From: Runella defluvii
GTDB taxonomy: Bacteria > Bacteroidota > Bacteroidia > Cytophagales > Spirosomataceae
Assembly: GCF_014195535.1 (NCBI RefSeq)
Contig: NZ_JACIBY010000002.1
Coordinates: forward strand, 164,114 to 228,113
Reading direction: 5' to 3'
Length of the DNA stretch: 64,000 bases
This document shows, piece by piece, positions 25,121 to 35,071 of the stretch. The position numbers were made by a program, and so were the translations under genes. Under the pieces are notes generated by a model that was given only the letters and a program-made list of their open reading frames with translations, did no database searches and was not told where the DNA came from. Numbering within the stretch: the first letter of the stretch is position 1; each line of letters begins with the position of its first letter.

Positions 25121-26687
25121 TAGAACTCATAAAATCGAACCGTAATGACCTTTAAGTACCTCAACAAAGATTTTTCAGCAGGTTTTTCGGTATTTTTAGT
25201 GGCGCTCCCACTGTGTTTAGGCATTGCCTTGGCATCGGGAGCGCCGCTTTTTTCTGGCTTAGTTTCGGGAGTAATCGGTGGGTTGGTGGTAGCCTTGCTT
25301 TCAGGGTCTGAAATCGCCATTAGTGGCCCCGCCGCTGGGTTGGTTGTCATTGTGTTTGATGCCATTCATGGGTTAGGTGACTACTCCCATTTTCTGACGG
25401 CGGTCGTCTTGGCGGGTCTCCTCCAATGGTTGCTGGGCTGGTTCAAGGCAGGGCGTCTAAGTGGTTTTGTGCCGTCGAGTGTCATCAGCGGAATGCTCGT
25501 TGCCATCGGCATTGTCATCGTTCTCAAGCAAATCCCCCACGCCCTTGGCTGGGACGCCGACTACGAAGGCGAATTTGAATTTTTCCAAAACGACCAGCGA
25601 AACACCTTTAGTGAAATTGTCCAAGCGGTGTTACATCCAACTTGGGGCGCAGGCATCATCAGCGCGGTGTGTTTGCTTCTGATACTTTGGTGGGATAAAA
25701 AAGCCGAGCAAGGTATCAAATTCTTCAAAACCGTTCCGACGGCCTTGGTCGTGGTTGTGGTGGGAGTTGTTATTAATCAAGCATTTAGATGGTTGGCACC
25801 CGCCTTTTACCTAGGCGAATCTAACGACCACATGGTGCGAATGCCCAGTTTTCATACCTTGTCCGACTTCAAATCGGCCCTTCATTTTCCATCCCTCGAC
25901 GCACTAACCAAGCCTGCGGTATATTTAACCGCTTTTACTTTGGCGATCATTGCGAGCGTTGAGTCATTGTTTGGACTAGAAGCCGCCGACAAGTTGGACA
26001 AACAACGGCGGATTTCGTCGCCCAATCAGGAGCTCAAAGCCCAAGGGATTGGCAATCTTCTTTCAGGATTGCTTGGCGGCCTACCGATGACAGTGGTTGT
26101 AGTTCGTACCTCATTGAACGTATATAGCGATAGCCAAACGCGCCTTTCTGCCTTTATCCAGGGTATTTTGTTGCTGTTAGCGATGGTGATTTTTCCCGAA
26201 ATCCTCAACCATATTCCCTTGGCTAGTCTGGCAGCACTGCTCATATTGGTCGGTTATAAACTGGCGAGAATTGACATCTTTCGCAAAATGTACCTCGAAG
26301 GGCAAGACCAATTTGTCCCATTTATTGTGACTATACTGGGGATTATTTTGACCGATTTGTTGGTAGGAATAGCCTTAGGATGGATTGTCGGAATCGCGTA
26401 TGTAATCTATACCAACAATCAGTCCGCCATGAGTGTGGTCCGCGACAAAGAAACCGTGCTGATTTGGTTTAGAAAAGACATTTCGTTTCTCAATAAAGCC
26501 CGGTTAAAAGAAGAATTGGCGGCACTGCAAGCAGGAGACACGGTCTTTATTGACGGAGCAAGGGCACATTTTATTGACCATGACATTTATACTACCCTCA
26601 AAGAATTCAAAAAAGATGCGCCACTGCGCGGCATTCAGGTGGACTTTAAAGGAATTACACGTCGGAAAATAACAAAACGAAAACTCG

Positions 26688-27362
<675 letters not shown>

Positions 27363-27371
27363 GCATGGTGC

Positions 27372-29804
27372 CTAAAACTCAATTACAAAACCCAGCGCAG
27401 GGGTAAAGTTAGCGTCTTCGTTGGCCAAAATGAGCGGAACTCCATTGCTGCCGTCGCTTCGTAACGCTAATCCATCCGTAGTTCTAAATCCAGAATTATC
27501 AGCTAACCGCTCAAAGGTGTATTGTGGCAAAGCGGGATTGGTAGTAAGCAGCGCGTTTTGCAAGTCAAAAAACAAGTCAATAGAGGTTTTTTTGTAATTC
27601 CATTTTTTGTCAATGCGGAAGTCCACGCGACTAAATGACTTCAACCGCAGGCTATTGAGTCGAGTGTAATCTTCGGTACCTACGCCCGTGGTGAGGTAGT
27701 TACGCTGCGAAGCGGCCAAGTCGTAAGGTGTGTAAGGTGCGCCCCCTTGATAGAGCCATTTAAGCCCCAACTCCCAGCCTTTTTTAAACTTATACCCCAA
27801 TTGTGTTGAAATTAGGTTACGCGTATCCCACGCAGAAGCCACGTACTTCCCATCTTTTCCCGAAAACTCCGAACGGAAGAGTGTGTAGCTAAAGACCCCA
27901 AAGAAGTTTTTGGCCAACTTTTGTTGGAAGAAAAACTCAAGTCCACGGCTACGTCCTTGGCCCGTGCTGATGACTGCTTCGTTACCAATGGCACCGAAAT
28001 TACCGCCTTGGTTGGCCAACGAAATGCCATCACGTACCGAAACGGGGTAATTGTCGTATTGCTTCACAAAACCTTCGAGCGTAATGCGCGTAGTAGGTGT
28101 TGGGATAAATTCTAAGCCTGCTACCAAATGGTCGGAACGGATGTATTTGCTTGATTTATTGACAAAATTGCCGTCTTGCTTATACCCCAAAACCGTATAA
28201 ATCGGTGTTTTGAAATACCGCCCCACCGACGCGTTTAAACGCCATTTGTCGCTCAACTGATAACTCGCCGAAACGCGCGGACTAAGGGTCTCGAGCGGGT
28301 TGTTACCATCCGAGGTAAACGAATTCATGTCGGTACGTAAACCTGCCGAAAGATTCAAGCGGTCGTCCAATAGCTTGCGGTTTACTTGGGCAAAAGCCCC
28401 GAATTTGAAGAAATCAATGGCCGTGTTGAACGCAATGTTCACGGCAGGTTGAATCACTTGCCCTTGGGTATTTTTGACTTCGCGACGCAGTACGTTGAAG
28501 AAGTCGTTGTTGTACTTAACGTATTGAAGCATGGCGCCGTAGCTATATTCCCACTTACCCACAAACTTATTCACATCAAGGCGGAGTTTGTTCTCAATTT
28601 CTTGAGATACGCTTTTGAGCGCGCGATAATTTTCGTCCCCTTGGCGATTGTCCTCAAAGCGGTCGAGGCGATTGTTGAACATATTTCGGCTGAGTGAAAC
28701 GTTGAGGTAGCCGTTTTCCAACAACCGTTTGAGCGAAAACCCTGTTGTATAATTCCACTGATTGATGGTGGGGTTAGAACGAAGCACATACTCTTTTTCG
28801 GGGGAAGATTCTTTAGGAACCGCAAACGAAAATTCGTCGATGGCTCCCACTCCAATGGCTGTTAATGTAGTTTTTTTGTTGAGTTTGTGCGTGACTTTGT
28901 ATTGAAAATCCCAGTAATTGGGACGAATAGGGAGGTCAATGGCTTTGAATAAAAACTGCAAATACGAGCGACGAACCGATGCCAAAAAGGTGGTTTTGGG
29001 CGAAAGTGGTCCTTCAAAGGTACCTGCTACTTCGGTAGAGCTGACACGAAAGTTACCTTGGAGGCGTTCGGGGTTTCCTTCGCGCTGACGGAATTGCAAC
29101 ACCGACGAAAGGGCGTTGTCGTAACGAGCATTGAAGCTACTCGAACTTAACGTGGCGTCTTCAATAAACGATACGTTAAGAATCCCCGTAGGGCCACCCG
29201 AACTCCCCTGAGTGGCAAAGTGGTTGATAACGGGTATTTCGATGCCATCTAGGTAAAAAACGTTTTCGTTGGGGCCACCGCCACGGATGATGAGGTCGTT
29301 ACGAAAACCTCCTACCGAACCTGCCGTTCCTCCTACACCTGGAAGTACCTGAATCACGCGCGAAATATCAAAGTTCCCGCCTGGGTTGTTTTTGATTTCT
29401 TCGGTAGTCAGTTTTTGAATGGAATTGGGCGTTTCGACCGAAGCTACCGAAATAGAACGGTTATAGACAACCTTGGCTTCGGTCAATTGTACCGCTTCTT
29501 CTTCGAGGTCAAACGTAATTTGTTGGGCATTTCCCGACGTGAGTACGACGTTGAATTTACTAGCGGTTTTGTAGCCTACAAAAGATGCTTTGAGGTTGTA
29601 GCTTCCTACGGGTAGAGTGAGTTTAAATTTCCCATCCACGTCGGTGGTGGTGCCTTGGGTCGTGCCTTCAATCTGTACCGTCACCCCAATAAGCGTTTCT
29701 TGGGTACGTTTGTCGCGCACAGACCCCAAAATGGTTCCTGAGTTTTGGGCAAACGCATTAGTGACACTAACGATGAGTAGTAGAGCGAATAGGTGTGTTT
29801 TCAT
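27372..29804 (-). CDS. TonB-dependent outer-membrane receptor with carboxypeptidase-like N-terminal domain
   Basis: 810 residues from the ATG at 29804; an in-frame TTG at 29834 adds ten residues ahead of the signal peptide and is not favoured. The signal peptide ends at NAFAQ. A carboxypeptidase D regulatory-like domain follows (about 22-105; GTILGSVRDKRTQETLIGVTVQIEG). The plug (about 115-225) contains IQVLPGVGGTAG and NDLIIRGGGPNENVFYLDG. The barrel ends in the aromatic LGFVIEF. No SusD partner is present, so the substrate may be a smaller molecule or metal chelate; it is not identifiable here. A MarR-like regulator is divergently encoded 137 nt away and may control it. Confidence 0.93.
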   Translation of the reverse strand: MKTHLFALLLIVSVTNAFAQNSGTILGSVRDKRTQETLIGVTVQIEGTTQGTTTDVDGKFKLTLPVGSYNLKASFVGYKTASKFNVVLTSGNAQQITFDLEEEAVQLTEAKVVYNRSISVASVETPNSIQKLTTEEIKNNPGGNFDISRVIQVLPGVGGTAGSVGGFRNDLIIRGGGPNENVFYLDGIEIPVINHFATQGSSGGPTGILNVSFIEDATLSSSSFNARYDNALSSVLQFRQREGNPERLQGNFRVSSTEVAGTFEGPLSPKTTFLASVRRSYLQFLFKAIDLPIRPNYWDFQYKVTHKLNKKTTLTAIGVGAIDEFSFAVPKESSPEKEYVLRSNPTINQWNYTTGFSLKRLLENGYLNVSLSRNMFNNRLDRFEDNRQGDENYRALKSVSQEIENKLRLDVNKFVGKWEYSYGAMLQYVKYNNDFFNVLRREVKNTQGQVIQPAVNIAFNTAIDFFKFGAFAQVNRKLLDDRLNLSAGLRTDMNSFTSDGNNPLETLSPRVSASYQLSDKWRLNASVGRYFKTPIYTVLGYKQDGNFVNKSSKYIRSDHLVAGLEFIPTPTTRITLEGFVKQYDNYPVSVRDGISLANQGGNFGAIGNEAVISTGQGRSRGLEFFFQQKLAKNFFGVFSYTLFRSEFSGKDGKYVASAWDTRNLISTQLGYKFKKGWELGLKWLYQGGAPYTPYDLAASQRNYLTTGVGTEDYTRLNSLRLKSFSRVDFRIDKKWNYKKTSIDLFFDLQNALLTTNPALPQYTFERLADNSGFRTTDGLALRSDGSNGVPLILANEDANFTPALGFVIEF

Positions 29805-29941
29805 GCGAATTTTAAAATGAGCAGTAAAAAACATTTATGATTTGATTTGTGTTAATTACTACGATAACATTCCAAATGAATTATTGTTTGTACGAAAACA
29901 AAATATTTTTCAATTTTTAGAATGTTTTCACTACTAAAAAA

Positions 29942-30589
29942 ATGAACTACGCACTATTACAAGAGTTGATTGGGCACTTGGCCAACTACGAAGCGCAGCG
30001 CTCGCCGCTTCAACGGAAGGACATGGAGGGGTTTGTGGCGTACCTCAATCAACAAGTTTTCGCAAAATCGTCGGACCCCGAATTAAAATTTGAAAATGGA
30101 GAAACGGTAGAAGTACTGTTGTCGCAGTTGGTGGCGTTTTTGTATCGCTATGCCAAAGGGTACATCAAAAAAGCACTGGACTCTGCTCACCTGATTACGA
30201 TTGATGATTTTTCGTATTTGGCGGGCATTTGGCAGACGGGCGGCTGTACCAAAACGGAGATTATTGACATGAACATCCACGAAAAAACAACGGGGATGGA
30301 AGTCATCAAGCGGTTATTGAACAATGGCCTCATCGAACAAACCGATGACCCCAAAGACCGCCGAAGCAAACGCTTATTGATTACAGGAAAAGGAATGGGG
30401 GTACTTTTCGGGACATTTGAAGAAATGCGAAAAGCAAGCTTGATTATTGCAGGAACGCTCAATGAAGCGGAAAAAATGCAGTTGTTGCACTTACTTCAAA
30501 AACTACACTTTTTTCATAAACCCTTGTTCCTCAATGAGCGAGAAACGGGTTTGGATGGGTTGTTGGCAATGGTAGAAGCGGCAAAATAA
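29942..30589 (+). CDS. MarR-like winged-helix transcriptional regulator
   Basis: 215 residues. The central part (about 85-170) has the MarR winged-helix plan: DDFSYLAGIWQTGGCTKTEIIDMNIHEKTTGMEVIKRLLNNGLIEQ followed by a wing with the DPKDRRSKRLLITGKG motif typical of MarR proteins. The N-terminal 80 residues and C-terminal helices probably form the dimer interface. It diverges from the TonB receptor and ends at a bidirectional terminator. The effector is unknown. Control of the receptor gene is a positional inference. Confidence 0.85.
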   Translation: MNYALLQELIGHLANYEAQRSPLQRKDMEGFVAYLNQQVFAKSSDPELKFENGETVEVLLSQLVAFLYRYAKGYIKKALDSAHLITIDDFSYLAGIWQTGGCTKTEIIDMNIHEKTTGMEVIKRLLNNGLIEQTDDPKDRRSKRLLITGKGMGVLFGTFEEMRKASLIIAGTLNEAEKMQLLHLLQKLHFFHKPLFLNERETGLDGLLAMVEAAK

Positions 30590-30620
30590 AAAAAGCCATA
30601 GTGGTGAACTATGGCTTTTT
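30590..30620. terminator. Bidirectional terminator between the MarR-like gene and a membrane protein gene
   Basis: A perfect 13-bp stem AAAAAGCCATAGT/ACTATGGCTTTTT with a GGTGA loop, starting at the base after the MarR-like stop codon and flanked by A and T runs on both sides, serving two convergent genes. Confidence 0.9.
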
Positions 30621-30628
30621 GAAGGCTT

Positions 30629-31084
30629 TTATGCGTATTTTTCTCGAATTTGGAATAATAACCACCCTCCAAGCAGAAACGAAAAAGCAAGACTAATAAG
30701 GTTGCTAAACAAACCTCCAATTCCCGCTAGGTTGACTACTCCGCTAACGAGGCTCAACAAGAAAATATAGTACATATAATCCCAGCCTTTCTTTTGGCGT
30801 TTCATCAGTGGCGAAATAGCCAGACCTTCTAAAAGTACCATCACGGCTAAAATTGCCATTGAAACCCAGTAGAGTCCCATACTACCAAAAGCCGCTAAAC
30901 CGATGGCGGTTGCACCAGCGCCAATGCCTAGAACGGCAAGGAGGCCAAGTCCACCAAAAATGAGCCCAATGATGCAGAGGAACGGAGAGATTTTAACCAG
31001 AATTTCTTTGACGTTGTCAGGCAGTTGCGGAAATTTTGCAAATACGCCTGCGATTTCGTTTTCGAGGGGAAGTGATTGTGCCAT
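30629..31084 (-). CDS. Conserved small integral membrane protein
   Basis: 151 residues from the ATG at 31084 (MAQSLPLENEIAG). An upstream in-frame TTG would add 52 residues that overlap the symporter gene and look non-coding, so it is rejected. A short amphipathic N-terminal stretch (FAKFPQLPDNVKEILVKISPFL) precedes four hydrophobic helices rich in Gly, Ala and Leu (about 35-60, 62-85, 103-122 and 125-145). Proteins of this plan are common in Bacteroidota but I cannot name a function. It lies 100 nt downstream of the symporter gene in the same direction. Confidence 0.7.
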   Translation of the reverse strand: MAQSLPLENEIAGVFAKFPQLPDNVKEILVKISPFLCIIGLIFGGLGLLAVLGIGAGATAIGLAAFGSMGLYWVSMAILAVMVLLEGLAISPLMKRQKKGWDYMYYIFLLSLVSGVVNLAGIGGLFSNLISLAFSFLLGGWLLFQIREKYA

Positions 31085-31184
31085 GTGATTGAAAAGGATG
31101 AGGTGATAGATTTTAGGTATAGGGAAAAATTTATCTAACCTAATCCTTTTCAACCAAAGTGTCAAGGAGTTACAGCTATTTTTA

Positions 31185-32414
31185 TTAGCTTTCGGTATAT
31201 TCTCCTTCAAGTTTTGAAATAACTGCTGTTGCCACGGCATTTCCAGCTACCGAAGTGGCCGAACGCCCCATGTCTAAGAAGGGGTCAATACCAAGTAGTA
31301 GTGCCAGCCCTTCGACAGGTAGGTTAAATTGCGCCAACGTTCCCGCAATTACCACCAACGAGGCACGTGGTACACCCGCAATTCCTTTGGAAGTAATCAT
31401 CAGCGTAAGGAGCATGGCTATTTGTTGCTGAATAGTGAGCGGAATGCCGTAAGCTTGGGCAATAAAACCCGTTGCAAAAGTCATGTACATCATCGAGCCA
31501 TCAAGGTTGAAAGAATAACCCAATGGCAACACAAACCCAATGATACGCTGACTACAACCAAATTTTTCCAAAGCAGTGATTTGTTGCGGCAAAGAAGCCT
31601 CTGAACTAGCCGTACTGAACGTCAGAATCATCGAATCTTTGACGTGCGCCAACAGTTTGAGATACGGGATTTTCATGACAAGGCAAATAGCCCACAATAC
31701 CCCGAAAATAAAGAAAAGTAGTCCTCCGAAAAAACATACCATTAGGTAGGCATACGAAATCAAAATGCCAAGTCCCTTCATGGCCACTACGCCTGTCATT
31801 GCCCCTAAGACGGCAAAAGGAGCCAACTCCATCACGTACCCAACAATTTTAAATACTACCTCCGAAAGGCTTTCAATGGCTTTGATGAGTTTTTTGCCGT
31901 GTTCTCCTACAGCGCCCAAAGCAATCCCAAAAAACAACGAAAACACCACAATTTGGAGGATTTCGTTTTCGGAAAGGGCTTTAAAGAAGCTATCAGGGAA
32001 GATGTGCAAAATAAAATCTTCGACGGTTTTCATCGACTTGCCCGTCACTCCCGTGTCGGTACCCGCAGCAGGGCGAGGCCACTGTTGTACTTCGCCAGGA
32101 CGAGTTACATTCACAACCAATAGACCTACAAGCAGGGATAAGATGGTAGCAAAGTAAAAATAAAGCAAGGTTTTGATACCAATACGACCCACGACTTTAA
32201 AATCGCCGAGTTTGGCTACCCCCACTGCAAGTGTACAAAACACCAGCGGCCCCACGATCATTTTGATCAGTTTGAGGAAGACTTTGCTCAGAATCTGGAA
32301 TTTTTTTGATATTTCGGCAGCCTGCTCGGCGTCCATCGTGCTGTGCAAAATTTGCCCGATAACGACCCCTAGAATAAAGCCAATGACGATTTTGGTAGTA
32401 ATGTTTAGTTTCAT
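31185..32414 (-). CDS. Dicarboxylate/amino acid:cation symporter (DAACS/GltP family)
   Basis: 409 residues. It is a sodium- or proton-coupled glutamate/aspartate or C4-dicarboxylate carrier of the inner membrane. Hallmarks are the re-entrant loop serines in STASSEASLPQ, the transmembrane 7 segment FVLPLGYSFNLDGSMMYM (NMDGT-like) and the C-terminal GIDPFLDMGRSATSVAGNAVATAVI. The length is normal for the family. The choice between glutamate and dicarboxylate cannot be made from sequence alone. A weak TAacTTTC -7 element lies at 32432-32439 on the minus strand. Confidence 0.93.
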   Translation of the reverse strand: MKLNITTKIVIGFILGVVIGQILHSTMDAEQAAEISKKFQILSKVFLKLIKMIVGPLVFCTLAVGVAKLGDFKVVGRIGIKTLLYFYFATILSLLVGLLVVNVTRPGEVQQWPRPAAGTDTGVTGKSMKTVEDFILHIFPDSFFKALSENEILQIVVFSLFFGIALGAVGEHGKKLIKAIESLSEVVFKIVGYVMELAPFAVLGAMTGVVAMKGLGILISYAYLMVCFFGGLLFFIFGVLWAICLVMKIPYLKLLAHVKDSMILTFSTASSEASLPQQITALEKFGCSQRIIGFVLPLGYSFNLDGSMMYMTFATGFIAQAYGIPLTIQQQIAMLLTLMITSKGIAGVPRASLVVIAGTLAQFNLPVEGLALLLGIDPFLDMGRSATSVAGNAVATAVISKLEGEYTES

Positions 32415-32752
32415 GAAGTGTTGGTTTTGATGAAAGTTAGGTTTTGCGGATATGATGATTTAGAGATTTTCAAAGGAAGTAAAACACTCAAAGTGCCTAC
32501 TACGGATGTAGTATTTTAGGAATAGGAAACATAAGGATTTCAGGTTTAGGGCAAAAGAAGCCTGTTTGTGGCACAAATTAGGAAAAAAACGATAGAAACG
32601 AACGCTTTTGGTACAAAAACTCTACTTCTACAATGCCAGAGAAGATTGCTTCAAGCGTAGATTTATAGAAAGAAAATGGGTATTAATAGCCTTTTTTCTG
32701 TTTTTCAGGTAAATTAGATGTCTTAGTATATTGCATGTAACCAGAGCCTTCT
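32415..32752. other. Non-coding stretch between divergent symporter and GH109-like genes
   Basis: 338 nt without a convincing gene. It contains a 6-bp inverted repeat TACTAC-GGAT-GTAGTA (32498-32513) and AT-rich flanks. Promoters for the two divergent genes must lie here, but only a weak -7 candidate for the symporter is visible. Confidence 0.5.
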
Positions 32753-34135
32753 ATGAAAAAAAGAGACTTTATAAAATTGGTAGGAACAGGCGTTGCAGGA
32801 AGTAGTTTGCCTGCTTCAGTAATCGCGCAAGAGTCACAAACCCCTCCTCTCACCCAAACCTTCAATATGTGCGGGTACGGCGCTCCCAAAATCGATACCG
32901 TACGGATTGGCTACATTGGGCTGGGTAACCGTGGCTTGGGCGCACTCGACCGAATTGTGTACATAGATAACGTAGAAATCAAAGCTCTCTGCGATATTCG
33001 GACGGAGCGTACCGATTTGGCCAAGAAAAAACTCCAAGGAACTTCCCACGCCCCTCAAGTCTATGCGGGGAAGGCCGATGACTGGAAAAAACTCTGCGAA
33101 CGCCCCGACCTCGACCTTATTTACATTTGTACCCCGTGGAATCTTCATGCTCCGATGGCGCTGTATGCCATGGAACAGGGCAAACACGTAGCGGTAGAAA
33201 TCCCCGCCGCTACGACGGTGGATGAGTGCTGGAAGCTGGTCGAAACGTCCGAACGGACGCGGAAGCATTGCATGATGCTCGAAAACTGCTGCTATGATTT
33301 CTTTGAATTGCTCACGCTCAACATGGCGCGTCAGGGCTTTTTTGGGGAAGTAGTGCACGTCGAAGGGGCGTATATTCACGATATTTTTGACTCTTTTTTT
33401 GACAAAGGCAAACGCTACGATATGTGGCGCTTAAAGGAAAATACCCGAAACGGGAACCTCTACCCGACGCACGGTTTGGGGCCTATTTGCCAAGTGCTGG
33501 ACATCAATCGCGGCGATAAAATGGAGTATTTGGTGTCGATGTCGAGCAACGATTTTATGTTGGAAGCTAAGGTGAAAGAATTGGCCAAAACCGACGCGAC
33601 GTTCCAGCCGTTGGCCAAGAAAACTTTTCGCGGGAACATGAACACTACGACAATTCGGACGAACAAAGGCAAAACGATTATGTTGCAACACGACGTAAGC
33701 TCACCACGTCCGTACTCACGCATACATCTCGTAAGCGGTACCAAAGCAACGGCTCTCAAATACCCCCTACCAGGGAAGATTTCTACGGGACACGATTGGG
33801 TATCGGAGACTGAAATGAAGGCGTTGGAGGAAAAATACCAGCCCGCACTTGTCAAAAAAATTGGCGAATTGGCCAAGCAAGTAGGCGGCCACGGGGGAAT
33901 GGATTTCTTGATGGATTGGCGTTTGATTGATTGCCTTCGCAATGGTCTCCCGCTCGATCAAGACGTCTATGATGCGGCTTCATGGAGTGTGATTGGGCCG
34001 TTGAGTGAAAAATCGGTAGCCAACCGCTCCAATTCCATTGATATTCCTGATTTTACGGCGGGTGCATGGAAAAACAACCGCCCCGTTGACATTTCCCTTA
34101 CCCAAGGAGGAAATACCCCCGTTAAACCCAAATAA
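32753..34135 (+). CDS. Secreted Gfo/Idh/MocA-fold oxidoreductase, GH109-like
   Basis: 460 residues with an export signal of the Tat-like type (KKRDFIKLVGTGVAGSSLPAS; Lys-Arg rather than Arg-Arg). The Rossmann fold opens with RIGYIGLGNRGLGALD. The EKP-type motif is replaced by AVEIPAATTVDECWKLVETSE with LENCCY after it, a pattern I associate with the NAD-dependent glycosidase family GH109 (alpha-N-acetylgalactosaminidase type) rather than plain dehydrogenases. The C-terminal alpha/beta domain carries the substrate site. A NagB-like amino-sugar deaminase gene lies 186 nt downstream, beyond tandem palindromes, and fits an amino-sugar pathway. The GH109 assignment needs profile comparison; the Gfo/Idh/MocA fold is secure. 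Confidence 0.8.
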   Translation: MKKRDFIKLVGTGVAGSSLPASVIAQESQTPPLTQTFNMCGYGAPKIDTVRIGYIGLGNRGLGALDRIVYIDNVEIKALCDIRTERTDLAKKKLQGTSHAPQVYAGKADDWKKLCERPDLDLIYICTPWNLHAPMALYAMEQGKHVAVEIPAATTVDECWKLVETSERTRKHCMMLENCCYDFFELLTLNMARQGFFGEVVHVEGAYIHDIFDSFFDKGKRYDMWRLKENTRNGNLYPTHGLGPICQVLDINRGDKMEYLVSMSSNDFMLEAKVKELAKTDATFQPLAKKTFRGNMNTTTIRTNKGKTIMLQHDVSSPRPYSRIHLVSGTKATALKYPLPGKISTGHDWVSETEMKALEEKYQPALVKKIGELAKQVGGHGGMDFLMDWRLIDCLRNGLPLDQDVYDAASWSVIGPLSEKSVANRSNSIDIPDFTAGAWKNNRPVDISLTQGGNTPVKPK

Positions 34136-34293
34136 AGACATTCCAAGTTAGAATCAAACTTGGAATGTCTAACAAACCCAACAATAATGACTTTCCAAGT
34201 TTGATTGCTGCAAAGGTAAAACTTGGAAAGTCTGTCAAACCCAAATAATGACTTTCCAAGTTTGATTGCTACAAAAGTAAAACTTGGAAAGTC
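34136..34293 (+). repeat. Three tandem palindromes (TTCCAAGTT...AACTTGGAA), REP-like
   Basis: Unit 1 has arms 34136-34149 and 34157-34170. Unit 2 has arms 34189-34202 and 34219-34232. Unit 3 has arms 34250-34263 and 34280-34293. All arms are perfect 14-bp complements built on CCAAGTT/AACTTGG. Units 2 and 3 are near-identical direct copies with a 61-bp period and a shared AAACCCAA tail. The run fills the gap between the GH109-like and NagB-like genes and would form up to three hairpins in the message. Confidence 0.85.
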
Positions 34294-34321
34294 TAACAAA
34301 CCCAACTAGCGATACAACCCG

Positions 34322-35053
34322 ATGTTTATTCATATTTCCGAAAACCCCAAAGCCCTTGGCCAAGTAGCAGGCGCCGCCGCTGCTGACTACATCCGTAAAG
34401 CTATCACCGCAAGAGGTGAAGCAAACGTAATTTTAGCGACAGGAACCAGCCAATTTGAAACATTAAATCAATTACTTCACGAACCTGACATCGACTGGAC
34501 GAAGGTAACGATGTTTCATTTGGACGAATACATTGCTTTGTCAGAATCACACCCCGCTAGTTTTCGTAAGTATTTGAAAGAAAGAGTATTGACGAAAGTA
34601 ACAATGAAAATAAGCCATCTTATTGACGGAGAAACGCAACCCGAAACAGAATGTGAACGATTGGGACGGCTTATTTTACAACACCCCATTGACGTGGCTT
34701 TGGTCGGAATCGGTGAAAATGGTCACTTGGCTTTCAACGACCCTCCTGCTGATTTTGAAACCGAAAGCCCCTACCTCGTCGTGAATCTCGACGAAGCCTG
34801 CCGCCGTCAGCAGTTGGGGGAAGGCTGGTTTGCCACCTTAGATGATGTGCCCAAACAGGCGATTAGCATGTCGATTCGTCAAATTATGAAATCAGCAGCC
34901 CTTATTTGTTCGGTGCCCGATGAGCGTAAAGCCGAAGCCGTAAAAAACTGCTTGAAAGGCGAAGTCAGTCCGCTTTTTCCCGCTAGTATTTTGCAAAACC
35001 ACCCCCATTGTGGGATGTATTTGGACCAAGCATCGAGCAAGTATTTATCTTAA
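34322..35053 (+). CDS. Glucosamine-6-phosphate deaminase-like protein (NagB family)
   Basis: 243 residues. Family motifs are TMFHLDEYIAL in the first half and the signature VALVGIGENGHLAFNDPPADF around residues 120-140, with the conserved SMSIRQIMKSA later. The reaction expected is conversion of glucosamine 6-phosphate to fructose 6-phosphate and ammonia in the cytoplasm. It starts 29 nt after the tandem palindromes and is followed by an alpha/beta hydrolase after 18 nt. Several paralogous sugar-phosphate isomerases share these motifs, so the exact substrate is not certain. Confidence 0.85.
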   Translation: MFIHISENPKALGQVAGAAAADYIRKAITARGEANVILATGTSQFETLNQLLHEPDIDWTKVTMFHLDEYIALSESHPASFRKYLKERVLTKVTMKISHLIDGETQPETECERLGRLILQHPIDVALVGIGENGHLAFNDPPADFETESPYLVVNLDEACRRQQLGEGWFATLDDVPKQAISMSIRQIMKSAALICSVPDERKAEAVKNCLKGEVSPLFPASILQNHPHCGMYLDQASSKYLS

Positions 35054-35071
35054 AACAAATTACTAACCCCT

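Noticed and set aside
31085..31240. N-terminal extension of the small membrane protein
   Set aside because: The added 52 residues start from a TTG, overlap the end of the symporter gene and read as non-coding; the ATG at 31084 is preferred.
34136..34293. CRISPR array
   Set aside because: Only three units, each an inverted repeat with internal loops, no spacers of even length and no cas genes.
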